NCBI GenBank assembly: GCA_022821145.1
Contig: JAJEEE010000052.1
Location: 1-64,000, forward strand
Source of the DNA: Acidobacteriota bacterium
Lineage (GTDB): Bacteria > Acidobacteriota > Terriglobia > 20CM-2-55-15
DNA length: 64,000 nt
Reading direction: 5' to 3'
Within the stretch, counting starts at the first letter, position 1. Every line of letters starts with the position of its first letter. This document shows, piece by piece, positions 8,815-16,523 of the stretch. The notes under the pieces were generated by a model that saw nothing but the letters and a program-made list of their open reading frames with translations, did not search any database and was not told the DNA's origin. A program made the translations under genes and the position numbers.

Positions 8815-9846
8815 CTAGCGGTGACGTTCTTCCAGGGCGCGCGACCCCTTCAGGCTGTTCTCCATCATCCGGTAGTTGCCCTCGTGGCAGGCGAACTCGT
8901 ACAGGTGCTCCGGCTCCTGGTAGTTCGGGTCGTCGCCGCGCCAGGGCATGGCGAACGTCCACGGCCGCGTCCAGATCGTGGGGTCTTCCACCGTCACCCG
9001 GTATTCGATCGTGTCTTCGTCCAACCGCGTGAACCGCTCGGTGTAGCGCATGTTGCCCTGGGGGAAATTCAGGGGCGGCCCGGCGCGGCCGGCGTCGAAC
9101 AACTGCCGGTCGCTGAAGTTCGTCCAGTCGACCACGAGCGTGTCGCCTTCCCAATGCCCCCGCGAGTCGCCGTTCCACAACCGGATGCTGTCGTCGATGT
9201 GCGGGCGGCCGTCCAGGGGGATGATGCGCACGTCGTTCATGCTCTCGTAGTGGATGACGACGTATCCCGGCGTCTGAAGGATCTGGACCCCGTGGTTGTA
9301 CGACTGCCAGACGCGCGGCATGGGGCGGGCGACGCAGCGTTCGTAAGCCGGGAAGTCCATCCAGCTCCGGTAGAGCGTCTCGACGAACGGCTCCTCGCCG
9401 ACGCGGCGATCCTCCATCGCGGCCGCCTGCTCTTCCCAGATGATCTGTCCCCGCTCCAGGACCGGCGGCAGCCGTCCGTCCGGCGGATCGACGATCAGCG
9501 ACGTCCGTTCCATCAGCCGCCCCTTCTCGTTCGACGTCCAGAAGCTGTTGTAGGTGCCGACGGTCCCCTCGCGGACGGGGCCGCCTTCGCGGGTGAAGCG
9601 TTCCGCGGCCGCGGCTTCCAACTCGGCCAGCTCCTCGGCGGTGTAGGTTTCCCGGTCGCCCAGCTCCTCGGGCCGCTGGAGCGGCGTGTTGGTCGAGAAC
9701 GTGTACACGCCCTGCAGGTCCGGGTCGCCCCAGGGCGTGTAGCCCTGCGTCCATTCCTCGGCCGCGTCCTGCGCTGCCGCCGGCCCGGCCGCCAGCGCGA
9801 GAGCGGCGGCGCACGCCGTCAGTTTCGGCACGGATGGTCGGCTCAT
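8815..9846 (-). CDS. secreted protein of the WEGDTLVV-motif family
   Basis: 343 residues from ATG 9846 with a signal peptide (CAAALALAAGPAAAQ). The mature part starts with a G-D-P-D-L-Q-G-V-Y-T segment and contains a proximal ERCVARPMPRV segment. Its hallmark is WNGDSRGHWEGDTLVVD, followed by R-Y-T-E-R-F and WTRPWTF. I do not know a characterised member; homologues are common in environmental bacteria beside DUF6152 genes. The start overlaps the stop of the upstream gene by four bases, so the two related proteins are translationally coupled. Confidence 0.7.
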   Translation of the reverse strand: MSRPSVPKLTACAAALALAAGPAAAQDAAEEWTQGYTPWGDPDLQGVYTFSTNTPLQRPEELGDRETYTAEELAELEAAAAERFTREGGPVREGTVGTYNSFWTSNEKGRLMERTSLIVDPPDGRLPPVLERGQIIWEEQAAAMEDRRVGEEPFVETLYRSWMDFPAYERCVARPMPRVWQSYNHGVQILQTPGYVVIHYESMNDVRIIPLDGRPHIDDSIRLWNGDSRGHWEGDTLVVDWTNFSDRQLFDAGRAGPPLNFPQGNMRYTERFTRLDEDTIEYRVTVEDPTIWTRPWTFAMPWRGDDPNYQEPEHLYEFACHEGNYRMMENSLKGSRALEERHR

Positions 9847-10700
9847 GGCTGCTCCTCGATGAGGTGTCCGTACATGAATTCCTCGGCGAACTCCACGCAC
9901 TTGAATTCCAGGATCTGAACGTCGGGCTCGATCCGCCGGTACAGGGGCATGCGGATGGTCCAGGGCCGGGTGAACACGTCGGGATCCTCGATCGTCGCCT
10001 CGTACATCAGGTGATCGGGCCCGATGGGCGTGTACCGCTCGACGACCCTCATGTTCTCGCCGTGGAAGTTGCCCGACCGGTCCAGCCAGGTGCGGTCCAC
10101 CTGGTCGGTGACCTCGATCACCAGCGTGTCGCCGTCCCAACTTCCCAGGGACCACCCCATCCACGACGTCGACGGGCTGGGCGGCTGCCGGTCCATGTGG
10201 ACCACGCGCGTCGCGTTCGCGTACTCGTGCGCGATGAGGATCTGGCCCGGGGTCTGCACGATCCGGAACGGGAAGGGCATGTAGGTGGCCCGCGGGACGC
10301 CCGGCAGGAAGCACTTGGCCTCGGGATCGCCGGTCGTGTCGTTGGTGACGCGGTCCAGCGGGCGCGTGAACCGTTGCTCGAAGTTCCGCTGCCGCTGTTC
10401 CAGGGCCCAGTCCTGGTACGGGATCCGCCCGCCGTCGACCACGCCCTGGCCCGCCGGCACGGCGCCGATGGCGCCGGTCAGTTCCGGGAACGCCGCCGGC
10501 GCGGCCGCGTGCGGTTCCAGGTTCCAGTGGGCGGTGTTCAGGGCCTGCCAGACGCCGTTCAGGTCGGGACGGTCGGCGCCGATCAGGCGCGGCGCCGTGT
10601 AGTCGGCGTCCTGGACGGCGGCCTCGAGATGAGACGGTGACCACAACGCGGCCAGAACGGCCACGACCGCAAACACCTGGGAAGGGGACTGCGCGCTCAT
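9843..10700 (-). CDS. secreted protein of the WEGDTLVV-motif family
   Basis: 285 residues with an N-terminal hydrophobic segment (VFAVVAVLAALWSPSHL). It contains DRPDLNGVWQALNTAHWNLE, KCFLPGVPRATY, SWDGDTLVIEVTDQVD and FTRPWTIRMPLY, the same order of motifs as the genes at 8815-9846, 37677-38558 and 38555-39397. A Cys in the K/R-C-x-x-P-G-V-P-R segment and a second near the C-terminus (EFKCVEF) are shared and may form a disulfide. Function unknown. First gene of the three-gene cluster. Confidence 0.7.
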   Translation of the reverse strand: MSAQSPSQVFAVVAVLAALWSPSHLEAAVQDADYTAPRLIGADRPDLNGVWQALNTAHWNLEPHAAAPAAFPELTGAIGAVPAGQGVVDGGRIPYQDWALEQRQRNFEQRFTRPLDRVTNDTTGDPEAKCFLPGVPRATYMPFPFRIVQTPGQILIAHEYANATRVVHMDRQPPSPSTSWMGWSLGSWDGDTLVIEVTDQVDRTWLDRSGNFHGENMRVVERYTPIGPDHLMYEATIEDPDVFTRPWTIRMPLYRRIEPDVQILEFKCVEFAEEFMYGHLIEEQP

Positions 10701-10813
10701 GCTCGATGCTCCCGTTCGTGTGGCAGTCTAGGCGCGGCTCGCACCGATGTCAAAAGTTCGTGAAAGGCGCGTCGTGGAAGGCGTGCGTCCGCCAATGACG
10801 GCCCCGGCGCCAT

Positions 10814-11974
10814 TCAACCGCGCAACGGCCGCAATTCGGCCGCGAGCCGTCTCGCCGGCAATGCCCGGACGCGCGGCGCCAACCTGTAGGCGCGTTCACC
10901 CGCATGCACGACGTCGAGTCGCCGAAGGCCCAGCGTCTCGACGGCCGAACGCATGGACGACGTCAAGCGCGGGGCTTCGGTCCGCTTGATCTCGAAGCCG
11001 TAACGCCGATGGCCGTCCACGACGAGAAGATCCAGCGCGCCGCCGGAGTACGTCGACCAGTGGAAGCACTGGTCCGGGCGCGCCCGGAGCCGGTGGATGA
11101 CCTGCCGGATGACGAACCCTTCCCACGATGCGCCCACCAGGGGATGCGACAAGACCGCCTCGCGTGTGCCCAGCCCCAGCAGCGCATGGAGGACGCCCGA
11201 GTCGCCGATGTAGACTTTCGGGGACCGTACCTGCCGTTTGGCGACGTTCTCGTGCCACGGCTGAAGTTGCCGCACCACGAACGCCGACGTCAGGAGATCC
11301 AGATAGCGCCGAACCGTGGTGTGCGCGACGCCGAGCGCCCGGCTGAACTCGGCGTCGTTCCAGATCTGCCCGTGCCAGTGGGCCAGCATGGTCCAGAACC
11401 GGCGTAACGTGATCGGTGGCACGCCGGTTCCGAGGCCCGGGAGATCGCGCTCGAGGAACGTCCGGATGAAGTCGTTGCGCCATCGGCGGCTGGCGGCCTC
11501 CGAACGGGAAAGATAGGCGCGGGGGAAGGCGCCGTGAAGCCAGAGCCGGTCCAGGTCCGGGACTTCGTCCAGGTCGAAGCCGTCGAGCTCGTGGAAAGCA
11601 ATCCGCCCGGCGAGGGTCTCGGAAGTCTGGCGGAGCAGTTCGGGCGACGCGCTGCCGAGGACGAGAAACCGGGCGGGCGTTCGCGGTCGGTCGGCCAGAA
11701 CCCGGAGCAACGGAAAGACGTCGGGCAACCGCTGGATTTCGTCCAGGACCACCAGGCCTCGCAACGGGCGCAACTCGACGCCCGGCTCGGCCAGCCGAGA
11801 GGCGTCGACCGGGTCCTCCAGATCGAACCACGTGGCCGCCGCGCGCCGCGCGGCGACGAGCTGCCGGGCCAGAGTGGACTTGCCGACCTGTCGGGCGCCG
11901 AGGAGGGCGACAACGGGATATTCTCTCAGGAGCAGCGCCAGACGGCGCCGGTGATACGGCCGTTGAATCTCCAT
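10814..11974 (-). CDS. AAA_14/DUF4143-type ATPase (second copy, divergent)
   Basis: 386 residues. Walker A LLGARQVGKSTLARQL near residue 25, Walker B GLVVLDEIQRLPD, then LVLGSASPELLRQ. An HTH-like region (FSRALGVAHTTVRRYLDLL) and a DUF4143 end (GGALDLLVVDGHRRYGFEIK) follow. The ELDGFDLDEVPDLDRLWLHG segment differs clearly from the gene at 7063-8208, so this is a separate subfamily rather than a recent duplicate. It stands alone, with a gap of 113 bases to the cluster on one side and about 95 to the sulfatase on the other. Confidence 0.85.
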   Translation of the reverse strand: MEIQRPYHRRRLALLLREYPVVALLGARQVGKSTLARQLVAARRAAATWFDLEDPVDASRLAEPGVELRPLRGLVVLDEIQRLPDVFPLLRVLADRPRTPARFLVLGSASPELLRQTSETLAGRIAFHELDGFDLDEVPDLDRLWLHGAFPRAYLSRSEAASRRWRNDFIRTFLERDLPGLGTGVPPITLRRFWTMLAHWHGQIWNDAEFSRALGVAHTTVRRYLDLLTSAFVVRQLQPWHENVAKRQVRSPKVYIGDSGVLHALLGLGTREAVLSHPLVGASWEGFVIRQVIHRLRARPDQCFHWSTYSGGALDLLVVDGHRRYGFEIKRTEAPRLTSSMRSAVETLGLRRLDVVHAGERAYRLAPRVRALPARRLAAELRPLRG

Positions 11975-12069
11975 CGCATTGAATTATGAGCGGTCACCGC
12001 ACATATTTCAATGACGTTGAGCGTCCGTGACCGCGCGTGTTCGGCCAACTCGCCGCGGATTATCGCCGA

Positions 12070-13425
12070 TTACGCGCCGCGGCCCCCGCGCCCGCCGGCC
12101 GGGAGTGGGACCATCTGCCGGTTCCACTCCCGGAACCGCTCCCCGAGCGACGCGAAGATCTCCGGGTAGTCGTCCTTCAGGTCCCGGCGCTCGCCCGGGT
12201 CGGCCGGCAGGTTGAAGAGGTGCTCGCCGTCTTCTTCCCGCAGGTACTTCCATTGGCCCGAGCGCGCCGCGTCGTGCCGGTTGTTCCGCCAGAACATCGT
12301 CCGCTCGTAGACCGGCCGTTCGCCGGTGCAGACCGGGAGCAGGTCGTCGCCGTCGAGGGGGTAGCCGGGATCCGGCTCGGCGCCGGCGGCGGCCAGGAAC
12401 GTCGCCGTCCAGTCCATCGTGGTGGCGACCTGGGCCGTGCGGAACCCCGCCGGCACCATGCCCGGCCAGCGGACGATGGCCGGGACGCGGATGCCGCCCT
12501 CCCAGCAGTTGGCCTTCTGGAACGCGAACGGCCAGTTGTGGGAGTAGCGCGCGCCGCCGTTGTCGCTGGTGAAGACGACCAGGGTCGTCCGCTCCAGGTT
12601 CCGCTCCGCCAGGGCTTCCAGGACGCGGCCGATGCCCGCGTCCATGCTCTGCATCATCTCGCCGTACTTCTCCGGGGATCCCTCGGGCCCGTCCTGGACG
12701 GGATGGCTGTGGTCCAGGCCGCCGTCGCCGGGCCCTTCCCATGGCGAGTGCGGCGCATTGTAGTGGAGGCTCAGGTAGAACGGGCGGTCGCGGTCCCTGC
12801 GGACGACCTCCACGGCCCGGTCCGTGAGCAGGTCGGTCAGGTACCCCTCGGCGTCGCTGGGCGCGTCGTTCTCCCAGAGGTCGCGGATACCGGCCGTGTT
12901 CGTATACGAGAAGTAGTCCGCCGTCCCGGTCAGGAACCCGAAGAACTCGTCGTACCCCTGCGCCGTCGGACGGAAACGGGGCGCGCGTCCCACGTGCCAC
13001 TTGCCCAGCAGGATGTTCTCGTACCCGCGAGCCTTCAGCAGCTTCGCCAGCGTCGGGTGCGCGGGCGGGATGCCCCGTCGACGGTCGTTGGCGGTGACGA
13101 CGCCGCCGGAGCCGACTTCCAGCCGTTGGGGATAGCGTCCGGTGTGGAAGGCGACGCGCGTGGGGGAGCACACCGGGGCGGCGGCGTAGGCGTCGGTGAA
13201 GGCGACGCCCGCCTCCACCATCCGGTCCAGGACAGGCGTGGTGTAGTCGGGACGCCCGTAGCTGCTCAGGTCGCCGTACCCCATGTCGTCGGCCAGTATG
13301 AACAGGATGTTCGGCCGGGCCGGGGCGTCCTGCCGCGGATGAGCCGCCAGCTCCGGCGCCGCGGCCAGCGCCGTCCCGGCGGCGGCCGCGCCGAGGAACT
13401 CGCGTCGATGGATGGTTTCGGTCAT
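12070..13425 (-). CDS. Tat-exported sulfatase (arylsulfatase type)
   Basis: 451 residues. A twin-arginine signal (HRREFLGAAAAGTAL) precedes the alkaline-phosphatase-fold sulfatase domain. It shows PNILFILADDMGYGD with metal-binding Asp46/Asp47 and the sulfatase signature CSPTR with Cys86, the residue converted to formylglycine. TSDNGG and the later LFNLPADPGER are also typical. It would hydrolyse sulfate esters in the periplasm; the substrate is unknown. Translation is coupled to the upstream antitoxin gene by ATGA. A duplicated junction shows that the original upstream neighbour was the tautomerase gene (see the repeat at 13355-13456). Confidence 0.9.
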   Translation of the reverse strand: MTETIHRREFLGAAAAGTALAAAPELAAHPRQDAPARPNILFILADDMGYGDLSSYGRPDYTTPVLDRMVEAGVAFTDAYAAAPVCSPTRVAFHTGRYPQRLEVGSGGVVTANDRRRGIPPAHPTLAKLLKARGYENILLGKWHVGRAPRFRPTAQGYDEFFGFLTGTADYFSYTNTAGIRDLWENDAPSDAEGYLTDLLTDRAVEVVRRDRDRPFYLSLHYNAPHSPWEGPGDGGLDHSHPVQDGPEGSPEKYGEMMQSMDAGIGRVLEALAERNLERTTLVVFTSDNGGARYSHNWPFAFQKANCWEGGIRVPAIVRWPGMVPAGFRTAQVATTMDWTATFLAAAGAEPDPGYPLDGDDLLPVCTGERPVYERTMFWRNNRHDAARSGQWKYLREEDGEHLFNLPADPGERRDLKDDYPEIFASLGERFREWNRQMVPLPAGGRGGRGA

Positions 13426-13456
13426 GTCGGGTTTTCCTTCACGGCGCGCCGCTTCC
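13355..13456. repeat. 102-bp direct repeat, copy 1 (sulfatase start)
   Basis: This stretch recurs at 13746-13847 (offset 391) with about two mismatches. Copy 1 holds the first about 24 codons of the sulfatase gene and the last codons of the antitoxin gene. Confidence 0.85.
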
Positions 13457-13688
13457 GGCCCTGCCCCGCGCGAAGCTCCCGAACGGCGGTGGTGAGCCGT
13501 TCCGCGTTCCTTGGCGTTCGCAGGAGATGGCTCGTTTCCTCGTAGGAAGCGAAGTCCTCCACGGACATGAGCACAGCCGCGGGCTCGCCGCCCGTGCGGG
13601 TGATCAGCACGGGTTCGCGATCATTGGCCACGACATCGATAGTCGCGGCCAGACTGCGCCGGAACTCAGAGAAGGACTTGCTTTTCAT
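13422..13688 (-). CDS. Phd/YefM-type antitoxin
   Basis: 88 residues from ATG 13688. The Phd/YefM fold is recognisable: KSFSEFRRSLAATID, EPVLITRTGGEPAAVLMSVED and FASYEETSHLLRTPRNAERL. Such proteins bind their own promoter and neutralise a RelE-type toxin, but no toxin gene is adjacent, so it is an orphan. Its last codons (KRRAVKENPT) are identical to the end of the tautomerase gene at 13813-14274 because both lie inside a duplicated segment, so its C-terminus appears to be borrowed. Its stop overlaps the sulfatase start. Confidence 0.8.
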   Translation of the reverse strand: MKSKSFSEFRRSLAATIDVVANDREPVLITRTGGEPAAVLMSVEDFASYEETSHLLRTPRNAERLTTAVRELRAGQGRKRRAVKENPT

Positions 13689-13735
13689 GGGTCGGAGTGT
13701 ACTCAACCCAGTACATCACGACAAGCGGGCAACCC

Positions 13736-13816
13736 TTACCGAACGGGCGCCGCGGCCAGCGCCGTCCCGGCGGCGGCCGCGGCGAGGAACTCGCGTCGAT
13801 GGATGGTCTCGGTCAT
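13736..13816 (-). pseudogene. orphan sulfatase signal-peptide stub
   Basis: 26 codons (MTETIHRREFLAAAAAG..., ending APVR) that duplicate the Tat signal of the sulfatase and then stop. The start overlaps the tautomerase stop as ATGA, exactly as the true sulfatase start overlaps the antitoxin stop. It marks where the sulfatase gene began before the antitoxin insertion. Confidence 0.75.
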
Positions 13817-13847
13817 GTCGGGTTTTCCTTCACGGCGCGCCGCTTCC
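13746..13847. repeat. 102-bp direct repeat, copy 2 (tautomerase end and sulfatase stub)
   Basis: Second copy of 13355-13456. It contains the last codons of the tautomerase gene and the signal-peptide stub. The two copies bracket the antitoxin gene. Confidence 0.85.
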
Positions 13848-14274
13848 TGCGCGACGCGGTCGTCGTGTAGCCCCGGTCGCGGTCGATGTCCTGGACATGG
13901 ACGGTGACCGATCCGAGCCCGGCCAGGTCGCCGACGAAGTCGTCGATGGCGTCGCCGAGCGCCTCGGCCGCGTTGCGCCGGACCTCGGCCGTCCGGCCCG
14001 GCGTGTCGTTGCCGGCGGCGAAGGTCAGGTGCAGGAAGCCCTTCGATCGGTCGCCGCCCACGCCCCAGTGGTAGACGGGCATCAGCGCGTGCTTGAGGTT
14101 CTTCCGGTTGATCAGGGGAACCGTCTCGTCCCCGCCGGCGCCGGGCTTGGGCATCCGGAGGGCGCAGGTCACTTCGACCAGGTGGTCCAGCAGCCGCCGC
14201 GCGTCGAAGCCCGTTCGCCGGACGAACGCGTCGTCCATCCACTCGGCGGGGACCTGCAGCCTGAGGTGTGGCAT
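13813..14274 (-). CDS. CHMI-like tautomerase-superfamily protein
   Basis: 153 residues beginning MPHLRLQVP, so the mature protein would have the N-terminal Pro used as catalytic base in the tautomerase superfamily. GFLHLTFAAGNDTPGRTAEVRRNAAEAL resembles the second beta-alpha unit of 5-carboxymethyl-2-hydroxymuconate isomerase, which is about 125 residues. The start overlaps the LigI-like gene (TGATG), suggesting a shared role in breakdown of aromatic ring-cleavage products. The last ten codons lie in the 102-bp repeat. Family assignment is from pattern only. Confidence 0.55.
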   Translation of the reverse strand: MPHLRLQVPAEWMDDAFVRRTGFDARRLLDHLVEVTCALRMPKPGAGGDETVPLINRKNLKHALMPVYHWGVGGDRSKGFLHLTFAAGNDTPGRTAEVRRNAAEALGDAIDDFVGDLAGLGSVTVHVQDIDRDRGYTTTASRRKRRAVKENPT

Positions 14275-15209
14275 CAGCGTTCCTCGAAATCGTAGAGCTT
14301 GCGCGGGTTCAGGGTCAGCATCCGCTCCAGCGTGGCGGTATCCCGTTGGGCCGCGGGCCAGATCCAGTGGTTCGCGATGTCGCCGTCGTTGGGCATCTTG
14401 TTGGGCGGATCGCCCCGTCCGGTGAGGATGACCGTGTTCATGTTCGGGCGCGGCCGGTCGGTCCCGCTGATCACGTGGCCGGGGAAGTGCTCGATGAGCG
14501 CGTGCGCGAACGGCAGCGCCGCGCCCCAGTCCTCGGGGCGCGCCGAACGCGTGTAGCGGTCCGGCGAGGTCACTTTCCAGAAGACGCCGTCCCGGGAGTG
14601 GCCCAGCTCCAGCAGCCGCCGGAAGTAGTCGTTCTCCTCGACGGGCACGCGGACGTCGGGGCGGCCCATGTGGTCGATGACGACGGGCGTGGGCAGCGTC
14701 CGGATCAGGGGCGCCATCACTTCGAACGCGTCCGGCAGGAAGTACAGGTCGACGTGCCAGCCCAGCGGCTCGATCCGCCGGGCGATCCGCTGGATGACCT
14801 CGGTGGGCGTCGTCTCCCGGGCGATGTGCGGCAGGAAGGCGAAGCGGACGCCGCGCACGCCGGCGTCGTGCATGCGGCGCAGTTCGTCGTCGGAGACGTC
14901 CTCGTCAATGGCGGCGACGCCCCCCGCGCGCCCCTCCATGTGCTCCAGGGCGTCGACGACCACGCGGTTGTCCGTGCCGTGGCACGTGGCCTGGACCACG
15001 ACGTAGCCCCAGAAGCCCATCGTGTCGACGAGGATCTCCTTCTGCTCCCGCCACGTCGCGGGGAACGGCTCGTACTGGGCCGCTGGAGACAGCGGGAAGC
15101 GGTCGAAGGGCCCGATGACGTGCATGTGGGCGTCGATGGCGCCTTCGGGCATCCGGAACGTCAGCGGCGCCGGGTCGGGGTCCTGACGGACATAGGGTTC
15201 GACCGTCAC
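14274..15209 (-). CDS. LigI-like amidohydrolase (2-pyrone-4,6-dicarboxylate lactonase family)
   Basis: 311 residues from GTG 15209. GAIDAHMHVIGPFDRFPLSP carries the HxH metal-site motif, followed by VVVQATCHGTDNRVVVDAL, which is close to the LigI signature, VVIDHMGRPDV, and ISGTDRP with the conserved Asp. LigI hydrolyses the lactone of 2-pyrone-4,6-dicarboxylate in the protocatechuate 4,5-cleavage pathway; relatives act on other lactones. It is coupled to the permease upstream (GTGA) and to the tautomerase downstream. No ring-cleavage dioxygenase is present in the window, so the true substrate is open. Confidence 0.8.
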   Translation of the reverse strand: MTVEPYVRQDPDPAPLTFRMPEGAIDAHMHVIGPFDRFPLSPAAQYEPFPATWREQKEILVDTMGFWGYVVVQATCHGTDNRVVVDALEHMEGRAGGVAAIDEDVSDDELRRMHDAGVRGVRFAFLPHIARETTPTEVIQRIARRIEPLGWHVDLYFLPDAFEVMAPLIRTLPTPVVIDHMGRPDVRVPVEENDYFRRLLELGHSRDGVFWKVTSPDRYTRSARPEDWGAALPFAHALIEHFPGHVISGTDRPRPNMNTVILTGRGDPPNKMPNDGDIANHWIWPAAQRDTATLERMLTLNPRKLYDFEER

Positions 15210-16504
15210 AACAACGCGAACTTCAGCGCGAACATCACGGCGACGGCGATCAACGCCGGCGGGCACTCGCGGACGCGCCCCGCCAGGACCTTGATGAACA
15301 CGTACGTCAGGAAACCGATCCCGATGCCGTCGGCGATGGAGAACGTCAGCGGGATCGCGATGGCGGTGACCACCGCCGAGGCGGACTCGGTCGGATCGTT
15401 CCAGGCCACGTCGACCAGCGCGCGGGCCATCAGGCACGCGACGTACAGGATGGCCGCGGCCGTGGCGTAGTCGGGAATCGACTCGGCCAGCGGCGCGAAG
15501 AACAGGCAGGCGAGGAACAGGACGGCGACGACCACGGCCGTCAGGCCCGTCCGTCCGCCGGCGCCGGTTCCGGCGGCGCTCTCGATGTAGCTCGTCACCG
15601 GCGAGGTCCCCAGCAGCGCGCCGCCCACCGTGCCCGCCGAGTCGGCGACCAGCGCCCGCCGGATGCGCGGGAGGCGTCCCCGGGCGTCCAGCAGGTTCGC
15701 CTGCTGGCCGACGCCGATCAACGTTCCCGTCGTGTCGAACATGTCGACGATCAGGAACGTCAGGACCACGGCGATCATCCCCGCCTCGAGCGCGCCGGCG
15801 ACGTCCAGCGCCAGGAGCGTCGGCGTCGGGTCGGGGGGCATCGACGCCAGACCGCGCCATTCCACCACGCCCAGGGCGGCGCCGGCGGCCGTGACGCCCA
15901 GGATCCCGATGATCGCGGCGCCGGGAACGCGCCGCGCCGTGAGCGCCACGATCGCGGCGAACCCGACCAGGGCCAGCACGGGCGCGGGCGCGACCAGCGC
16001 GCCCGTGGTCACCAGCGTGTCGGGGCTCGCCTGGATCACGCCGGCGTTCCTGAGCGCGATGACCCCCAGGAACAGGCCGATCCCGCTCGAGATCGCCAGC
16101 TTCTGCCCGTGGGGGATCCCCTCGATGATCCATCGGCGGACGGGCAGGACGCTCAGCGCCAGGAACAGGACGCCGGAAACGAACACCGCGCCCAGCGCTG
16201 TCTCCCAGGAGTGTCCGAGGGCGCCGACGACGCCGTAGGCGAAGAAGGCGTTCAGGCCCATGCCGGGCGCCAGCGCGATGGGGTAGTTGGCGTAGAGTGC
16301 CATCACCAGCGTGGCGAAGGCCGCCGCCAGGCACGTGGCGACGAACACCGCGTCGAACGGCATGCCCGCGTCGGCCAGGATCTGCGGGTTGACGAAGGCG
16401 ATGTAGACCATCGTCAGGAACGTCGTCGCGCCGGCCACGACCTCGGTCCGGACGTCGGAGCCGTGTTCGGAGAGCTTGAAGCGGCGTTCCAGGATGCCTG
16501 TCAT
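15206..16504 (-). CDS. NCS2/AzgA-type purine permease
   Basis: 432 residues, about 12-14 membrane helices. The N-terminus (RFKLSEHGSDVRTEVVAGATTFLTMVYI) and GMGLNAFFAY are characteristic of the AzgA branch (adenine/guanine/hypoxanthine:H+ symporters, PbuG/PurP type). DMFDTTGTLIGVG and GTSPVTSYIESAAG are the conserved substrate-site helices. It is the first gene of a minus-strand operon with the LigI-like lactonase and tautomerase, an unexpected pairing. Transport of a non-purine ring compound is possible but speculative. Confidence 0.9.
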   Translation of the reverse strand: MTGILERRFKLSEHGSDVRTEVVAGATTFLTMVYIAFVNPQILADAGMPFDAVFVATCLAAAFATLVMALYANYPIALAPGMGLNAFFAYGVVGALGHSWETALGAVFVSGVLFLALSVLPVRRWIIEGIPHGQKLAISSGIGLFLGVIALRNAGVIQASPDTLVTTGALVAPAPVLALVGFAAIVALTARRVPGAAIIGILGVTAAGAALGVVEWRGLASMPPDPTPTLLALDVAGALEAGMIAVVLTFLIVDMFDTTGTLIGVGQQANLLDARGRLPRIRRALVADSAGTVGGALLGTSPVTSYIESAAGTGAGGRTGLTAVVVAVLFLACLFFAPLAESIPDYATAAAILYVACLMARALVDVAWNDPTESASAVVTAIAIPLTFSIADGIGIGFLTYVFIKVLAGRVRECPPALIAVAVMFALKFALL

Positions 16505-16523
16505 CGCGGGGTCCGCCGGGATG

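Noticed and set aside
12037-13545. A 502-codon open frame on the plus strand
   Set aside because: Antisense to the sulfatase with its CSPTR site; no domain.
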